Counted from the stretch's first letter, positions 44,540-55,256 are shown. The stretch is 64,000 nt of DNA from Acinetobacter sp. ANC 3813 (GCF_002135435.1 NZ_NEGK01000003.1:1-64000), one strand, 5' to 3'. Program-made: numbers and translations. The notes: generated by a model not told the origin, from the sequence alone.

Positions 44540-46744
44540 ATGAATTCGAAACCGCGTCTTTCTTCATACTGGGTCACCTGTGCAGATGGACTGGAAACCT
44601 TACTCCGTGAGGAAATTGAAGGTTTAGGTGTTCAAGAAATTGAACAATTCCCGGGTCGTTTGATTTTCAAAGGTGTATTAGAAGATGCATACCGCATTTG
44701 CATGTGGTCACGTCTCGCTTCACGTGTATTAATGCCAATTCATACACATGAACTTGAGTTCACTCATGATGCGCGTGATGTCGCAGAAGAGCTTTATGAA
44801 GGTGCAATCAGCTTTGACTGGTCTTTAATTTTTGCACCGCAAAGCACCTTTGCAGTGCGCCTGCATATTGAACGCGACATTAAAGTAAACAGCCAGTTTG
44901 CAACTTTGCGCGTAAAAGATGGTGTGGTTGACTCTTTCATGGAAGCTGTAGGCAAGCGTCCAAGCATTGATATTAAACAGCCTGAAATCACGCTGTATGT
45001 CCTTGCAGGCAAAAAAGAGCACACTTACTGCTTGGATTTATCCGGTGACTCACTGCATAAACGCGGTTACCGCCGCTTTATGACAGATGCGCCAATTAAA
45101 GAAAACTTAGCCGCTGCGATTCTGCAAAAAGCAAAACTGAAAGAACGCAATCCAGAAATTATTTTAGATCCTATGTGCGGTTCAGGGACTTTCATCATTG
45201 AATCGCTCATGATTTTAACGGACCGCGCACCTGGTTTAGTCCGCCGTTTTGGCTTTAATGGCTGGAATGGCCATAACAATGATTTATGGATGAGCATTAA
45301 AGCAGAAGCAGCTGACCGCCATGCCAAAGCTTTAGAACAGGAACTGCCAAAATTCTATGCCTTTGATGCAGACTGGGAAGCGATTAAAGCGACAAAACAA
45401 AATATCATCGCAGCGGGCTTTGAATCCGTACTCGATCAAATCAAAATTGAAGAGCGTACCCTTGCTGATTGGCCGGATTTCCAAGCAGAAGGCAAAAGCG
45501 CTTTTGTCGTTACTAACCCGCCTTACGGCGAGCGTTTAGGTGATAAAGCCTCTAACCGTGCGCTGTATTTAGGTTTATCTGCATTACTGCAAAAGAATTT
45601 CCCGAATCAATATGCAGCGGTTATTGCAGCAGCTGTTGAGCAGGCGGATGTACTGGCATTCAATGAGCCGCAGATTCTGCGCTTGATGAATGGTAAATTG
45701 CCGATTTATGTCCGCTTTGGTGTAATCAAGCCTGTTGCCGCTGCACAGCCCTTCTTAGCAACTTGGCAGCCACTTCAGTTTGATGCCATTGAAGGCGCAG
45801 AAGACTTTACCAACCGCCTGCAAAAAAACATGCAAAATCTGAAAAAATGGGCAGTTAAAGAAAATATCTTCTGTTTGCGTTTATATGATGCTGACTTGCC
45901 TGACTTTAATGTTGCTGTTGACTTATACGGCGACCGCTTGCACGTGCAGGAATATGCGCCACCTAAAACAATTGATCCAGAAAAAGCGAAAAAGCGCTTT
46001 AATTTAGCGCTGCAGGCAATCCGTTCAGTCACTGGCCTTCCGCGTGATGCGATTTTTATTAAAACCCGTGCGCGTCAAGAAGGCAAAACCCAGTACAGCA
46101 AACAAAGCACTGCATCGAAGCGCTTTATTGTGCAGGAAGGCAAAGCTAAGATTTTAGTGAATCTAACTGACTATTTAGACACTGGCCTATTCCTAGATCA
46201 CCGTCAAATGCGTCTGCGCATTGCAGCTGAAGCCAAAGGAAAACACTTCCTTAACCTTTATAGCTACACCTCTACTGCAAGTCTGCATGCAGCATTGGGC
46301 GGCGCAGCCAGCACCACCAGTGTCGATCTGTCAAACACCTACTTAAACTGGTCTAAAGAAAACTTTGTTTTAAACGGCCTGACTGTAGACCATGTAGATG
46401 AACAGCATCAATTCTTTGCCAGCGATTGTTTTGAATGGCTGAAAGAAGGCCATGAGCAATATGACCTGATCTTTATTGATCCGCCAACTTTCTCGAACTC
46501 TAAAAAGTTCTATGGCACTTTTGATGTGCAGCGTGACCACATCTCTTTGCTTAAACGTGCAATGAACCGTTTGACCACAGACGGTACGCTGTATTTCTCA
46601 AATAACTACCGTGGTTTTGAGATGGATGAAGAAATTGAAGCCATGTTTGATGTCAAAGAAATCAGCAATGAAACCATTGGCTTAGACTTCAAACGCAACA
46701 CCAAAATTCACCGTGCATGGAAAATTCAGCACTTTCCAGTATAA
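44540..46744 (+). CDS. rlmL: Bifunctional 23S rRNA methyltransferase RlmKL
   Basis: Methylates G2445 (N2) and G2069 (N7) of 23S rRNA. The frame opens at a TTG (44522), but GGAAATTTAC before the ATG at 44540 fits best, giving 734 residues. The N-terminal half has a THUMP domain and the RlmL motif 'DPMCGSGTF' with catalytic 'VTNPPYGERLG'. The C-terminal half is the RlmK domain with 'NLYSYTSTASLHAALGGA' and 'DLIFIDPPTFSNS'. Both active sites look intact. Confidence 0.94.
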   Translation: MNSKPRLSSYWVTCADGLETLLREEIEGLGVQEIEQFPGRLIFKGVLEDAYRICMWSRLASRVLMPIHTHELEFTHDARDVAEELYEGAISFDWSLIFAPQSTFAVRLHIERDIKVNSQFATLRVKDGVVDSFMEAVGKRPSIDIKQPEITLYVLAGKKEHTYCLDLSGDSLHKRGYRRFMTDAPIKENLAAAILQKAKLKERNPEIILDPMCGSGTFIIESLMILTDRAPGLVRRFGFNGWNGHNNDLWMSIKAEAADRHAKALEQELPKFYAFDADWEAIKATKQNIIAAGFESVLDQIKIEERTLADWPDFQAEGKSAFVVTNPPYGERLGDKASNRALYLGLSALLQKNFPNQYAAVIAAAVEQADVLAFNEPQILRLMNGKLPIYVRFGVIKPVAAAQPFLATWQPLQFDAIEGAEDFTNRLQKNMQNLKKWAVKENIFCLRLYDADLPDFNVAVDLYGDRLHVQEYAPPKTIDPEKAKKRFNLALQAIRSVTGLPRDAIFIKTRARQEGKTQYSKQSTASKRFIVQEGKAKILVNLTDYLDTGLFLDHRQMRLRIAAEAKGKHFLNLYSYTSTASLHAALGGAASTTSVDLSNTYLNWSKENFVLNGLTVDHVDEQHQFFASDCFEWLKEGHEQYDLIFIDPPTFSNSKKFYGTFDVQRDHISLLKRAMNRLTTDGTLYFSNNYRGFEMDEEIEAMFDVKEISNETIGLDFKRNTKIHRAWKIQHFPV

Positions 46745-46752
46745 GTTTTAAA

Positions 46753-46780
46753 GGCTGGGCTTAATGACTTAAGCCCAGCC
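46753..46780. repeat. Perfect 12-bp inverted repeat between convergent genes
   Basis: GGCTGGGCTTAA (46753-46764) and TTAAGCCCAGCC (46769-46780) pair perfectly around the tetraloop TGAC. It lies between rlmKL and the convergent gene at 46796. There is no T run on either side, so if it stops transcription it is not a canonical intrinsic terminator. Confidence 0.8.
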
Positions 46781-46795
46781 ATCAAGACATGAAGC

Positions 46796-47236
46796 CTATT
46801 TATAAGGCTTCATTTCCACCACTAAACCATCCGGATAAGAAATCGTAATGTTTTCATCTGAAATGTGATGAACAACATGCGTCATATCCAAACGTTTTAC
46901 AGCGTCAACAACCTGTGGATTTTGTCCAGCGCGCTTTTTCTGCGTCAAATATTGGCTCATTTCAGAGCCATCCAAACTGATTTCCTGTATTTGCTGATTA
47001 TTACGGTCAATCCTTGCGCTCATATCTGCGCGCTGATCGGCTTGATTCTGCTCAAAATTTTCAGATGCCCGCATTAAAACTTCCTGATTAAACGCTCCTT
47101 TCATTCTCACTGCATTTTCTAAAGTCTGGTCAGATAATGCTGTTTTTGCAGATGCTGTAGATATTGCCAATGCAGATAAAATTGCACCCAACACTGCTGT
47201 TCTAAATAATAAATACCGTCGGCTTTTATATGTCAT
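46796..47236 (-). CDS. Exported protein of unknown function
   Basis: A 146-residue protein with a signal peptide ending near residue 30 ('AILSALAISTASA'). The mature part is polar and helical with many Gln/Asn/Asp residues and ends in a short strand region ('NITISYPDGLVVEMKPY'). AAGGGA precedes the ATG. No cysteine and no recognisable domain. Confidence 0.65.
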   Translation of the reverse strand: MTYKSRRYLLFRTAVLGAILSALAISTASAKTALSDQTLENAVRMKGAFNQEVLMRASENFEQNQADQRADMSARIDRNNQQIQEISLDGSEMSQYLTQKKRAGQNPQVVDAVKRLDMTHVVHHISDENITISYPDGLVVEMKPYK

Positions 47237-47403
47237 CTCATTAATTCCCTTTTATTTTTATAGCCTTATGACGCTAACGATTTTTATTATTCAAAACAAT
47301 ATCTGTATAAAATTTCTCCGACAGAACACACAAATTACGCGTAAAAATATCTTAAGCACATGATATATAAATTAATATTTCAGACAAAGTGCATCGCCTT
47401 CGA

Positions 47404-47437
47404 ATCAAAAAAGCCGCTTAAAAGCGGCTTTTTATTG
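47404..47437. terminator. Terminator of the DUF945 gene
   Basis: AAAAAAGCCGCTT-AA-AAGCGGCTTTTT is a strong hairpin 20 bases beyond the DUF945 stop on the minus strand. Confidence 0.85.
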
Positions 47438-47456
47438 CAATAAGACAGATTTAAAA

Positions 47457-48749
47457 TTAATTTTTATCTGGATCTAAAAACTGCTTTTGACCAAATTGAT
47501 ATTCCAGCAGCATTTTCAGCTGATCACCATCCCGCTTGGCCTGACCTGAAGCCTCTAAGCTGCTGAATGCCTGCTCAATATCTGGCTCCGTCAGCATTTT
47601 TCCTGTAGAAGCTTGAGCATAACTGTTCATCACTGTTCGATAGATATTTTTATCAAATGCCAAATTGGCCTTAAAGGACAGTAGATTTGGCAGCATTTTC
47701 GCAAATGCTGAAAGTGAACCTTGATGGCCTGGCATCAGCTTACCTTCCAGTTTTGCACTTGCAGTCCCATCGCTCATACTCAGCTGATTCTCTGACTTAA
47801 ATTCCATGCCCTCATTAACTAGATTTAAAAAAGCTTGCGATACGTCCGCCTGCATCAATTCAGAACTTTCACAGCTGTTTTGAGATTTATCCCAGACAGC
47901 CGACAGCGAATTCAGGTCCTGAGTTTTGATATTGCTTAACGCTAAGTTAATCGTCATGTCTTTGATTAATGGCGTGCTTGGAAGCGTCAGCTCCCCTATT
48001 TTAAAACTGCCATCTAAAGTTACGCGGCTGTCTTTAACCTCTGTATTCATCAGCATTTCAAAATTTTTAAATTTCCCAGAAAACTGCTTATCTATACGCT
48101 GAAATGCACCTATTGAAAAATGCGTATGTCCGTCACGGATTTCTTTTTCACCCAGCCCTTGATTTGAGTCTAATTTAATATTTTGCGCCAATATTTGGAT
48201 CTGACCTTCTGTGACCGTTAAGGCCGGTAATTCAAAAACAACCTTAGAAACTTCTGACTCATCCTGCGCGGCAGACTCAGAATAGATAGAGATCAAACTT
48301 GGTTCAAGACGCATATGCACACCTTGATTCTGAGTATCAATACGAGGGAGATGAACCGTAGATTTTGTTTTTCCCATCCAGTTAATATGGGTCTGTATAT
48401 GCTGCTCCCCTTTCAAAGCCGCTTTAATTTTTTCACTGCCAGACTTAACCTTAAAACTAGACTCAATATTATAGCCATTCCATTTTTTTTGGATCTGATC
48501 CTTACCTTGCAGTACGATCACATCTTTAGGCTTGCACGGATCGAGAATGAGTGTAATTTCCCAATCTGCCGAGCCTTTCATCATGCCCAATTGAATATTG
48601 CTGTATCTGACTTCTAACTCTTCAAGCGCTTTCGAAATTTCAGCATGCTCATAATAGTCCGCTAACTTTTTATCTGCATACCAATTTGCACCAGCACCTG
48701 AAGCAGCCAATGCTAAAAGACAACCTGCCCCCAAAATTATCTTTGACAT
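47457..48749 (-). CDS. DUF945/YdgA-like envelope protein
   Basis: A 430-residue protein with a single N-terminal hydrophobic segment that may be an uncleaved anchor ('IILGAGCLLALAASGAGANWYADKKL'), followed by the DUF945 pattern: 'YYEHAEISKALEELEVRYSNIQLGMMKGSADWEITL' and long amphipathic strands. YdgA-type proteins resemble bridge-like AsmA-clan proteins, but no function is proven. Monocistronic. Confidence 0.8.
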   Translation of the reverse strand: MSKIILGAGCLLALAASGAGANWYADKKLADYYEHAEISKALEELEVRYSNIQLGMMKGSADWEITLILDPCKPKDVIVLQGKDQIQKKWNGYNIESSFKVKSGSEKIKAALKGEQHIQTHINWMGKTKSTVHLPRIDTQNQGVHMRLEPSLISIYSESAAQDESEVSKVVFELPALTVTEGQIQILAQNIKLDSNQGLGEKEIRDGHTHFSIGAFQRIDKQFSGKFKNFEMLMNTEVKDSRVTLDGSFKIGELTLPSTPLIKDMTINLALSNIKTQDLNSLSAVWDKSQNSCESSELMQADVSQAFLNLVNEGMEFKSENQLSMSDGTASAKLEGKLMPGHQGSLSAFAKMLPNLLSFKANLAFDKNIYRTVMNSYAQASTGKMLTEPDIEQAFSSLEASGQAKRDGDQLKMLLEYQFGQKQFLDPDKN

Positions 48750-48863
48750 CTTGTACTCAATCTTTTGTTTATTCTATGGGTACAGTATATTTAAGATTAA
48801 TTACAAATAGAACACATATTTAATACAAAGTAGCAATTAGCGCAAAATAAGTCATCTTCCTCA

Positions 48864-50033
48864 TTAAATCCGGCCACATTCAAAATAACTGATTTTTGAA
48901 CGGTCAAAGCACTCAAAAGGATTGCCTTGGAAGCTGTGAAAAGAGTGAATTGCTTGAATAGTATAAGAGTGGGTACGCTGCATCTGCTGAATTCGCGGAT
49001 CATTTTTGGCTAAGGTAATACAAAATGCACGCTTGCGATATTGATGCATCTGACATTTCGCATGATAAAGCAAACTGCTGAATACTTGTAAATGCTGAGG
49101 ATGGCATAAAGCGCTATGCAGCATTAAATAATTTATAGCGCCATCCTGTTTGGGCAGCAGCAGCGCCCCTTTCACTTGCGCATACACATTATAAAATGGC
49201 TTGGCGAACTTCATTGGCCATGAATAATGCACCACACGCGATTGTTTAAAAGATTTCTGATTCCATAAACCATAAATACCCACCAGCTGATTGTCCAGAT
49301 TATAAGCCAAATGAAAATCTTCCAGCTTCAAGCCTCGCCAAAAGGCATGCTGACCATCCAGTAAGCCGCTAAAATCATAATTAGGCAAAAAATTGTAATG
49401 AGCTTGCATCGACTGCACAAAGTCATTCACTGCTGGAATCTTGTCCGCAGTTAAACGCTCAAACTTAAACAACCCATAAGATGCAGGCTTTTGCACCTGA
49501 GACACCATAAATGTTTGAATATCATCATAATGATAAGGTGTCGGAAAGCCTTTACGTTTTTGATGCAAAATTTCACGCGCTGCAACATTGCCTTCGAGAA
49601 CAATACTTTGCAGCATGCCGTCTTTTGGCAATTCATCCTGCAGATAGTCCATCAGCAAATGCAGAATCTTCTGCCCGCGGTAATCCTGATCTAAACGCAG
49701 ATCAGAGACATAGCGCAGTACATCTGATTTGCCATTTACAAAGCAGTATTTCCAGCCCAGATTCATCATACCCACCACTTTATTTGGCTGATGCTCAGGC
49801 ACGACCACTCGGATATCTGGACGGTTATACTGTGTCTTCGAAGCACTGATATAGCTCGGATTACGCTCATAAGACAAGATCATGCCATTGCTGGGCATAT
49901 GCTCTGAAATCAGTTTGCCTAATTGTGCGTCGTCTTGCTGCGTTGCTGCACGCACATAAAAGTTTGGAACCCTTGGTGAACGGTATTGCTTTTCAAAGTT
50001 ATCAGCTAGCGTATTCGATACTTCAGCGTTCAT
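48864..50033 (-). CDS. GNAT-like acyltransferase, third gene of the GH3 cluster
   Basis: A 389-residue protein. The N-terminal half has a GNAT-type fold: 'FYVRAATQQDDAQLGKLI', 'VVGMMNLGWKY' and 'YVSDLRLDQDYRGQKILHLLMDYLQDE', the last matching motif A (R/Q-x-x-G-x-x-x). A second similar half (about 200-380) may be a degenerate repeat. The acyl donor and acceptor are unknown. Its ATG lies ten bases after the adenylating-enzyme gene, so it is the last gene of a three-gene operon. Confidence 0.72.
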   Translation of the reverse strand: MNAEVSNTLADNFEKQYRSPRVPNFYVRAATQQDDAQLGKLISEHMPSNGMILSYERNPSYISASKTQYNRPDIRVVVPEHQPNKVVGMMNLGWKYCFVNGKSDVLRYVSDLRLDQDYRGQKILHLLMDYLQDELPKDGMLQSIVLEGNVAAREILHQKRKGFPTPYHYDDIQTFMVSQVQKPASYGLFKFERLTADKIPAVNDFVQSMQAHYNFLPNYDFSGLLDGQHAFWRGLKLEDFHLAYNLDNQLVGIYGLWNQKSFKQSRVVHYSWPMKFAKPFYNVYAQVKGALLLPKQDGAINYLMLHSALCHPQHLQVFSSLLYHAKCQMHQYRKRAFCITLAKNDPRIQQMQRTHSYTIQAIHSFHSFQGNPFECFDRSKISYFECGRI

Positions 50034-50043
50034 GACAAAATGC

Positions 50044-51588
50044 CTAATCTATGATTGTTTTCATTTTTTTTAATGGTTCAGGCTTAATATTGCCTTCGAT
50101 CATGCCATTGTGCATGGCCAGCGTTTTATAATACTGCCATGCATCCTCAACATGCTTGATCTCAGGCTCATCCAATTGCCCAAGATTACGCGCCAACTCA
50201 TAATGAAAATTGCGCTTTAAGGACTCATCCAGCTGAGCAGATGATGGCTGATGCTGACTATTGCCTTCACTAAGCAAGACATAATGCGGTTTTTTACGGC
50301 TACAGTTTTCAATTCCGAGCAGCGTAATCGGCACATAATCTTCAAACTTGAATTGGCTTAATACATTGACAGCTGCGCTATGGTCAAGTTTTTCACCCAC
50401 CAGATCAACCGTCATTTTCCTGCCTAAGAATTTAAAGCATGGGATCTGCTGATAAAAACCTGTTACTTCCAGTTCATCATCAATAACATAACGGATCAGC
50501 CCAGAACCAGTCGTAATGACAGGACTGACTATATCGCCTTGCTTGAGCTGCCAGCTTGGAATCGGGATTTCAGAATCTTTAAGCAAAAACTCATAAAAAT
50601 GCGACTGATAACTTAAAGGATACTGACCATCAAAAGGTAAAGTCACCACGCCTTCAGTTGCCCATAAGCCTTTGCCTTCAAAAGACACACCTGCAACCCG
50701 CTGCTGCAGCTGGGCTGCCCATTGCGCAGCGCTTGCGGTATCCCAGCTGGAAATTAAAGTGAGTTTAGGCCACAGATTTTTCCAGGCCTCTGAACTTTGA
50801 AAATCTAGATATTTTAACTTGTAGCTCTGCTCACAGGATTTTGGCGCATTTAAAAATTTTAAGCCTTTGCGGCTCCATTTCCCGGTACGCAAAGTCTCTG
50901 AAATTTCTGCATTATGAGCCTCAATGATGTCAAACAGCTGCAACGCAAATGTTGGGCTCCACACTGAGATCATGCCTAAATGCTTATCTGCTGCCAAATA
51001 AGTCACGGTAGCAAACATAGCATCTTCCGCTGACTCTGCCAGTGCAATTTCTACAGGAACCGACTGCGTAATCTTGCTGAGCAAACGCTTAGTCACATTC
51101 AGCAAAGCGCTATCATCATTTAAATTGTCATTTTCCAATAGCTTACGCTGGCTTTCGGGCAGCCATGAAACAGACCAATAATGTGTAGAATTTCTAAGCT
51201 TAGGATATTGACTGTATAAACTGCTGAGCCAAAGACCGATGGCTTGATCTAATTCATTTAAAAACGTTTGGGTGTACGGAATAAACTTCAGCGCCTCACT
51301 GGAACCGCTGGTTGGCTGAAAACGCACAACCTTTTCTGCGCTTAAATAATTTTTGCCGCTTCTCCGAGATTGCTCAATATTAAATTTCCAGTCTGCATAT
51401 CTCGTCAGCGGGTATTTTTTGGCAAATTGCTCATAGGTCAAGCGCTGACCTGTATGTTGCTGTAATAAATGTTTGAGCTTTTTGCGCTGCACCAATTCCA
51501 GCTGCACCGCCTGCTGCCGATAGCGCTGAAATGCGCTTCGGCATGCAAACTCTAAAACCCGATGAGAAGCAAGAAGCAACATACCCAT
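50044..51588 (-). CDS. GH3-type (auxin-conjugating family) acyl-adenylating enzyme
   Basis: A 514-residue ANL-superfamily protein of the GH3 branch, best known from plant enzymes that join jasmonate or auxin to amino acids. The ATP loop 'PTSGSSEALKFIPYT' is near residue 92, 'WATEGVVTLPF' forms the adenylate pocket, 'VITTGSGLIRYVIDDELEVTGF' is the conserved hinge strand and 'DLVGEKLDH' the C-terminal switch. Bacterial members are mostly uncharacterised and the acid substrate is unknown. The start is two bases after the preceding gene's stop, and a GNAT-like gene follows. Confidence 0.8.
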   Translation of the reverse strand: MGMLLLASHRVLEFACRSAFQRYRQQAVQLELVQRKKLKHLLQQHTGQRLTYEQFAKKYPLTRYADWKFNIEQSRRSGKNYLSAEKVVRFQPTSGSSEALKFIPYTQTFLNELDQAIGLWLSSLYSQYPKLRNSTHYWSVSWLPESQRKLLENDNLNDDSALLNVTKRLLSKITQSVPVEIALAESAEDAMFATVTYLAADKHLGMISVWSPTFALQLFDIIEAHNAEISETLRTGKWSRKGLKFLNAPKSCEQSYKLKYLDFQSSEAWKNLWPKLTLISSWDTASAAQWAAQLQQRVAGVSFEGKGLWATEGVVTLPFDGQYPLSYQSHFYEFLLKDSEIPIPSWQLKQGDIVSPVITTGSGLIRYVIDDELEVTGFYQQIPCFKFLGRKMTVDLVGEKLDHSAAVNVLSQFKFEDYVPITLLGIENCSRKKPHYVLLSEGNSQHQPSSAQLDESLKRNFHYELARNLGQLDEPEIKHVEDAWQYYKTLAMHNGMIEGNIKPEPLKKMKTIID

Positions 51589-51590
51589 CG

Positions 51591-52415
51591 TTATGCCACC
51601 TTAGAGCTAGAGTCTGCAATATGCAGAGCTGGTTTGGCTTTCTTTTTGCCGTCTCCTTTACCCTTACTGTCTAATTTACTCAGAAAACGCTCGACGTATC
51701 GGTACATATCAAACCATGTAATTTCACCAATACATGGCAGTTCTGTACCATCTTCCCAAGTCGGGTTTTTATTTTCAAAAAATTCAATCTTCTGATTTTT
51801 CAGACGCATTTCTTTGGTAATTGGCGCTACATCCCCCTTAAGAGGCTGATAGTCGCTGCCAAAATTAATCAGTTCTGTTTTAGGATCATAATATTCACTG
51901 AAATACTGCTCGCAATAAGACGTGACATATTCCTCTAAGCGGTCATTTTTATTGCCATAATGCGGGTAATAGCTGTAATAATTATTGGCCAGCAGCAAAT
52001 ACGTTTTGAAGCCTTTTGAAATCAGAATCCAATATGCTGGGCTAAATGGATGGCGTATTTTATAGGTAATAATGTAGCGGTACATGGCGCGCTGTAATGC
52101 ACGGCTGCCCCAGTACTCTTGTTCAATAATTGTATCGCCGCTGAAAAAGGCATGCTGCGCTTTACCGTCGACTAAAAAATCACGCTCCAAAATAGTTGAA
52201 AAACCAACAATGTGTTTGTTTTTCGGCTCACGGATTAGAAATACACCTGTTTTTTTCAGGAAATCACTTTCAAAAATTTCATAAGAAGTATTTGCATAGT
52301 ATTTCTGGTAAATGCCATACATACGCTTTAAATCTTGGACTGAAATTTCTGCAGATAATTTATATTCACTATATGGCTCATTCTTTAAACGGCGCAAAAG
52401 CTTAAATTCCATCAT
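51591..52415 (-). CDS. GNAT-like protein, first gene of the GH3 cluster
   Basis: The frame is open from 52448, but the ATG at 52415 after AGGGATAAGT is the natural start (274 residues). 'KHIVGFSTILERDFLVDGKAQHAFFSGDTIIEQEYWGSRALQRAM' has the layout of a GNAT core (strand-turn-strand, then a motif A-like WGSRAL). The middle is very rich in Tyr and the C-terminal tail is Lys-rich. The call is by fold pattern only. It opens an operon with the GH3-type enzyme and a second GNAT-like gene. Confidence 0.65.
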   Translation of the reverse strand: MMEFKLLRRLKNEPYSEYKLSAEISVQDLKRMYGIYQKYYANTSYEIFESDFLKKTGVFLIREPKNKHIVGFSTILERDFLVDGKAQHAFFSGDTIIEQEYWGSRALQRAMYRYIITYKIRHPFSPAYWILISKGFKTYLLLANNYYSYYPHYGNKNDRLEEYVTSYCEQYFSEYYDPKTELINFGSDYQPLKGDVAPITKEMRLKNQKIEFFENKNPTWEDGTELPCIGEITWFDMYRYVERFLSKLDSKGKGDGKKKAKPALHIADSSSKVA

Positions 52416-52577
52416 AATACTTATCCCTGTTACCCAGAATGTGGGCAATATTTTTTTTGTTTTTAACAGCTGGGCTAAACCCTGTTCTCTTTGGAACGGT
52501 GCTCATATTAGTTCTATCATTTAAATAAATGCAATCTGGTTTACGTATTTAAACGAAAAATACGACAAACGTAAAAA

Positions 52578-52608
52578 AGAAAAACCCAGCCAAAGCTAGG
52601 TTTTTTTG
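52578..52608. terminator. Terminator of clpB
   Basis: AAAACCCAGC-CAAA-GCTAGGTTTTTTT forms a hairpin (one G-T pair) 30 bases past the clpB stop. On the minus strand it is followed by a T tract. Confidence 0.75.
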
Positions 52609-52639
52609 TGAATTTGATAATAAATTATGTGCAGAAAGA

Positions 52640-55219
52640 TTAGCTTAACTTCATTTTCTCAAAAGCAAGGTGTCCGCTGTCACCTGTAATGACAATGGTA
52701 TCTCCTGCTTGGAACTCGCCAGACAAGATCTTCTGCGCTAAGGTATTTTCAACTTGCTGCTGTATTGCGCGCTTCAATGGACGTGCACCGTACACAGGGT
52801 CAAAACCGGCATCAATCAGCTGATCAAAAGCACTGTCATCTACAGTCAAACTCATATCCTTTTCACTCAAACGTGCACGCAAGCGTGACAATTGAATATC
52901 GGCAATACCGCGGATCTGCGCTTTTTGCAGTGAATGGAAAACCACCAGCTCATCAATACGGTTAATAAACTCTGGACGGAAGTGCTGAGATACAGCATTC
53001 ATGACCACAGCCCGTACTTCCGCATCTGTTGCGCCTTCACCCAGTTCACGCACATCGCTTGAACCCAAGTTAGACGTCATCACAATGACCGTGTTTTTAA
53101 AGTCAATCACACGCCCTTGCGAGTCTGTTAATCGTCCATCATCCAGCACTTGCAGCAAGATATTAAACACATCTGGATGCGCTTTTTCTACTTCATCAAA
53201 CAGCACAACGCTATAGGGTTTACGGCGTACAGCTTCTGTTAAAACACCGCCTTCTTCATAGCCAACGTAGCCCGGAGGCGCGCCAACCAAACGGCTGACC
53301 GAATGTTTTTCCATAAACTCCGACATATCAACACGAATAATCGCATCATCACTGTCAAATAAAAAATTACCTAAAGCTTTGGTCAATTCAGTTTTACCCA
53401 CACCTGTTGGCCCTAAGAACAGGAACGATCCGCTCGGACGGTTTGGATCTGAAAGTCCTGCACGTGAACGTCTTACTGCATTCGATACGGCAACTACAGC
53501 CTCATCCTGACCCACAACGCGGTTATGCAGAAATTCTTCCATATGCAAGAGTTTTTCGCGCTCACCTTGCATCATTTTCGAAACAGGAATGCCTGTAGCC
53601 GCACTGACGACTTCAGCAATTTCATTGTCAGTCACCTTATTCCGCAGCAGTTTGGGCGCTTCGTTATCCTCTGCCGCTTCAATGCGTTCCAGCTCTTTTT
53701 GCAAGTCTGGAATGACGCCGTACTGCAGGCGGCCTGCTTCAGCCAAATCGCCTTCACGCTGCGCTTTTTCTAAAGCAATGCGGGCTTGATCCAGTTTCAG
53801 CTGTAAGCCTTTATTGCCTTCTACAAGCGCTTTGTCTGCACGCCAAACTTCTTCCAAATCGCTGTATTCGTTTTGGACTTCAGAAATCTGCCGCTCAAGA
53901 TTTGCAACTTCAGCTTTACTGCCCGCGTCCTCGTCTTTCTTCACGACTTCCAGCTGCATTTTCAGCTGAATTAAACGGCGTTCCAGCTTGTCTAATGCTT
54001 CAGGCTTAGAATCCAGCTCCATTTTAATGCGTGATGCAGCTTCATCAATCAGGTCAATGGCTTTGTCGGGCAATTGACGGTCTGTGATATAGCGGTGTGA
54101 CATTTTCGCCGCAGCAATAATTGCAGAGTCGAGAATCTGTACACCATGATGCGTTGCATAGCGGTCTTTTAAGCCGCGCAAAATTGCAATGGTATCTTCT
54201 ACACTCGGTTCATCAACCAGAACTTTTTGGAAGCGGCGTTCAAGCGCTGCATCTTTTTCAATGAATTGACGGTATTCATCTAAGGTCGTTGCGCCCACAC
54301 AGCGCAATTCACCGCGCGCTAAGGCAGGTTTCAGCATATTTCCGGCATCCATGGCGCCTTCACCTTTGCCCGCGCCAACCAAGGTGTGCAATTCATCAAT
54401 GAATAGAATGACTGCGCCTTCCTGTTTTGCCAAATCTTTAAGCACAGCTTTTAGGCGTTCTTCAAATTCACCGCGGTATTTCGCGCCAGCCAACAGTGAG
54501 CCAATATCTAAAGATAAAACACGCTTACCTTTCAGGCTTTCTGGAACTTCACCATTCACAATGCGCTGCGCCAAGCCTTCTACAATGGCGGTCTTACCTA
54601 CACCGGGTTCACCGATCAGCACAGGATTATTTTTTGTACGGCGCGATAAAACTTGAATCGTCCGGCGGATTTCGTCATCACGGCCAATCACTGGGTCGAG
54701 CTTGCCTGCCAGCGCACGTTCAGTCAGATCTAGCGTGTATTTATTCAATGAGTCGCGCTGGTCTTCATGGTTATTGCTCATGACTTTTTCATCTCCCCGA
54801 ATCTTTGTAATGACATTGCGCAGGCTCTCAGATTTTACACCCACGCTATTTAATAGAGTTTTCGTCGCGCCAGTTTCCGCCAGACCTAATATCACCCAGT
54901 CTGTAGACAGAAATTCATCACCTGATTTTTGGGCAAAGCTATCCGCCAAATTCAAAGCCTTAACAGCATCTGGACTGAGATTAATGTCACCCGTTGGATT
55001 GGCCAATGTCGGCGCATCAGACAGCGCTTGATTCAGTTTGCTTTTCAATTCAGGGAGATTTGCGCCAGACTGCTGCAATAAGCTCAGATTTGAAGCCTCT
55101 TCCATCAGCGTTGCCAATATATGAATACCTTCGATAGCCGTATGGTCTTTGCCCATAGCCAAGGATTGTGCATCTGATAAAGCTTGCTGCAGGCGGTTTG
55201 TAAATTTTTCAAAGCGCAT
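52640..55219 (-). CDS. clpB: ATP-dependent disaggregase ClpB
   Basis: An 859-residue Hsp100 protein. It has an N domain (1-145), AAA-1 with '[15 protein letters not shown]' (Walker A) and '[10 protein letters not shown]', a coiled-coil middle domain (about 400-525) that contacts DnaK, and AAA-2 with '[14 protein letters not shown]' and '[11 protein letters not shown]'. It threads aggregated proteins for refolding with DnaK. The length is that of the full form. A sigma-32-type promoter stands directly upstream, linking it to rpoH. Confidence 0.97.
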   Translation of the reverse strand: MRFEKFTNRLQQALSDAQSLAMGKDHTAIEGIHILATLMEEASNLSLLQQSGANLPELKSKLNQALSDAPTLANPTGDINLSPDAVKALNLADSFAQKSGDEFLSTDWVILGLAETGATKTLLNSVGVKSESLRNVITKIRGDEKVMSNNHEDQRDSLNKYTLDLTERALAGKLDPVIGRDDEIRRTIQVLSRRTKNNPVLIGEPGVGKTAIVEGLAQRIVNGEVPESLKGKRVLSLDIGSLLAGAKYRGEFEERLKAVLKDLAKQEGAVILFIDELHTLVGAGKGEGAMDAGNMLKPALARGELRCVGATTLDEYRQFIEKDAALERRFQKVLVDEPSVEDTIAILRGLKDRYATHHGVQILDSAIIAAAKMSHRYITDRQLPDKAIDLIDEAASRIKMELDSKPEALDKLERRLIQLKMQLEVVKKDEDAGSKAEVANLERQISEVQNEYSDLEEVWRADKALVEGNKGLQLKLDQARIALEKAQREGDLAEAGRLQYGVIPDLQKELERIEAAEDNEAPKLLRNKVTDNEIAEVVSAATGIPVSKMMQGEREKLLHMEEFLHNRVVGQDEAVVAVSNAVRRSRAGLSDPNRPSGSFLFLGPTGVGKTELTKALGNFLFDSDDAIIRVDMSEFMEKHSVSRLVGAPPGYVGYEEGGVLTEAVRRKPYSVVLFDEVEKAHPDVFNILLQVLDDGRLTDSQGRVIDFKNTVIVMTSNLGSSDVRELGEGATDAEVRAVVMNAVSQHFRPEFINRIDELVVFHSLQKAQIRGIADIQLSRLRARLSEKDMSLTVDDSAFDQLIDAGFDPVYGARPLKRAIQQQVENTLAQKILSGEFQAGDTIVITGDSGHLAFEKMKLS

Positions 55220-55256
55220 TCTTGTTATTCCTCACAACAAATTTGGTACTTGATGG

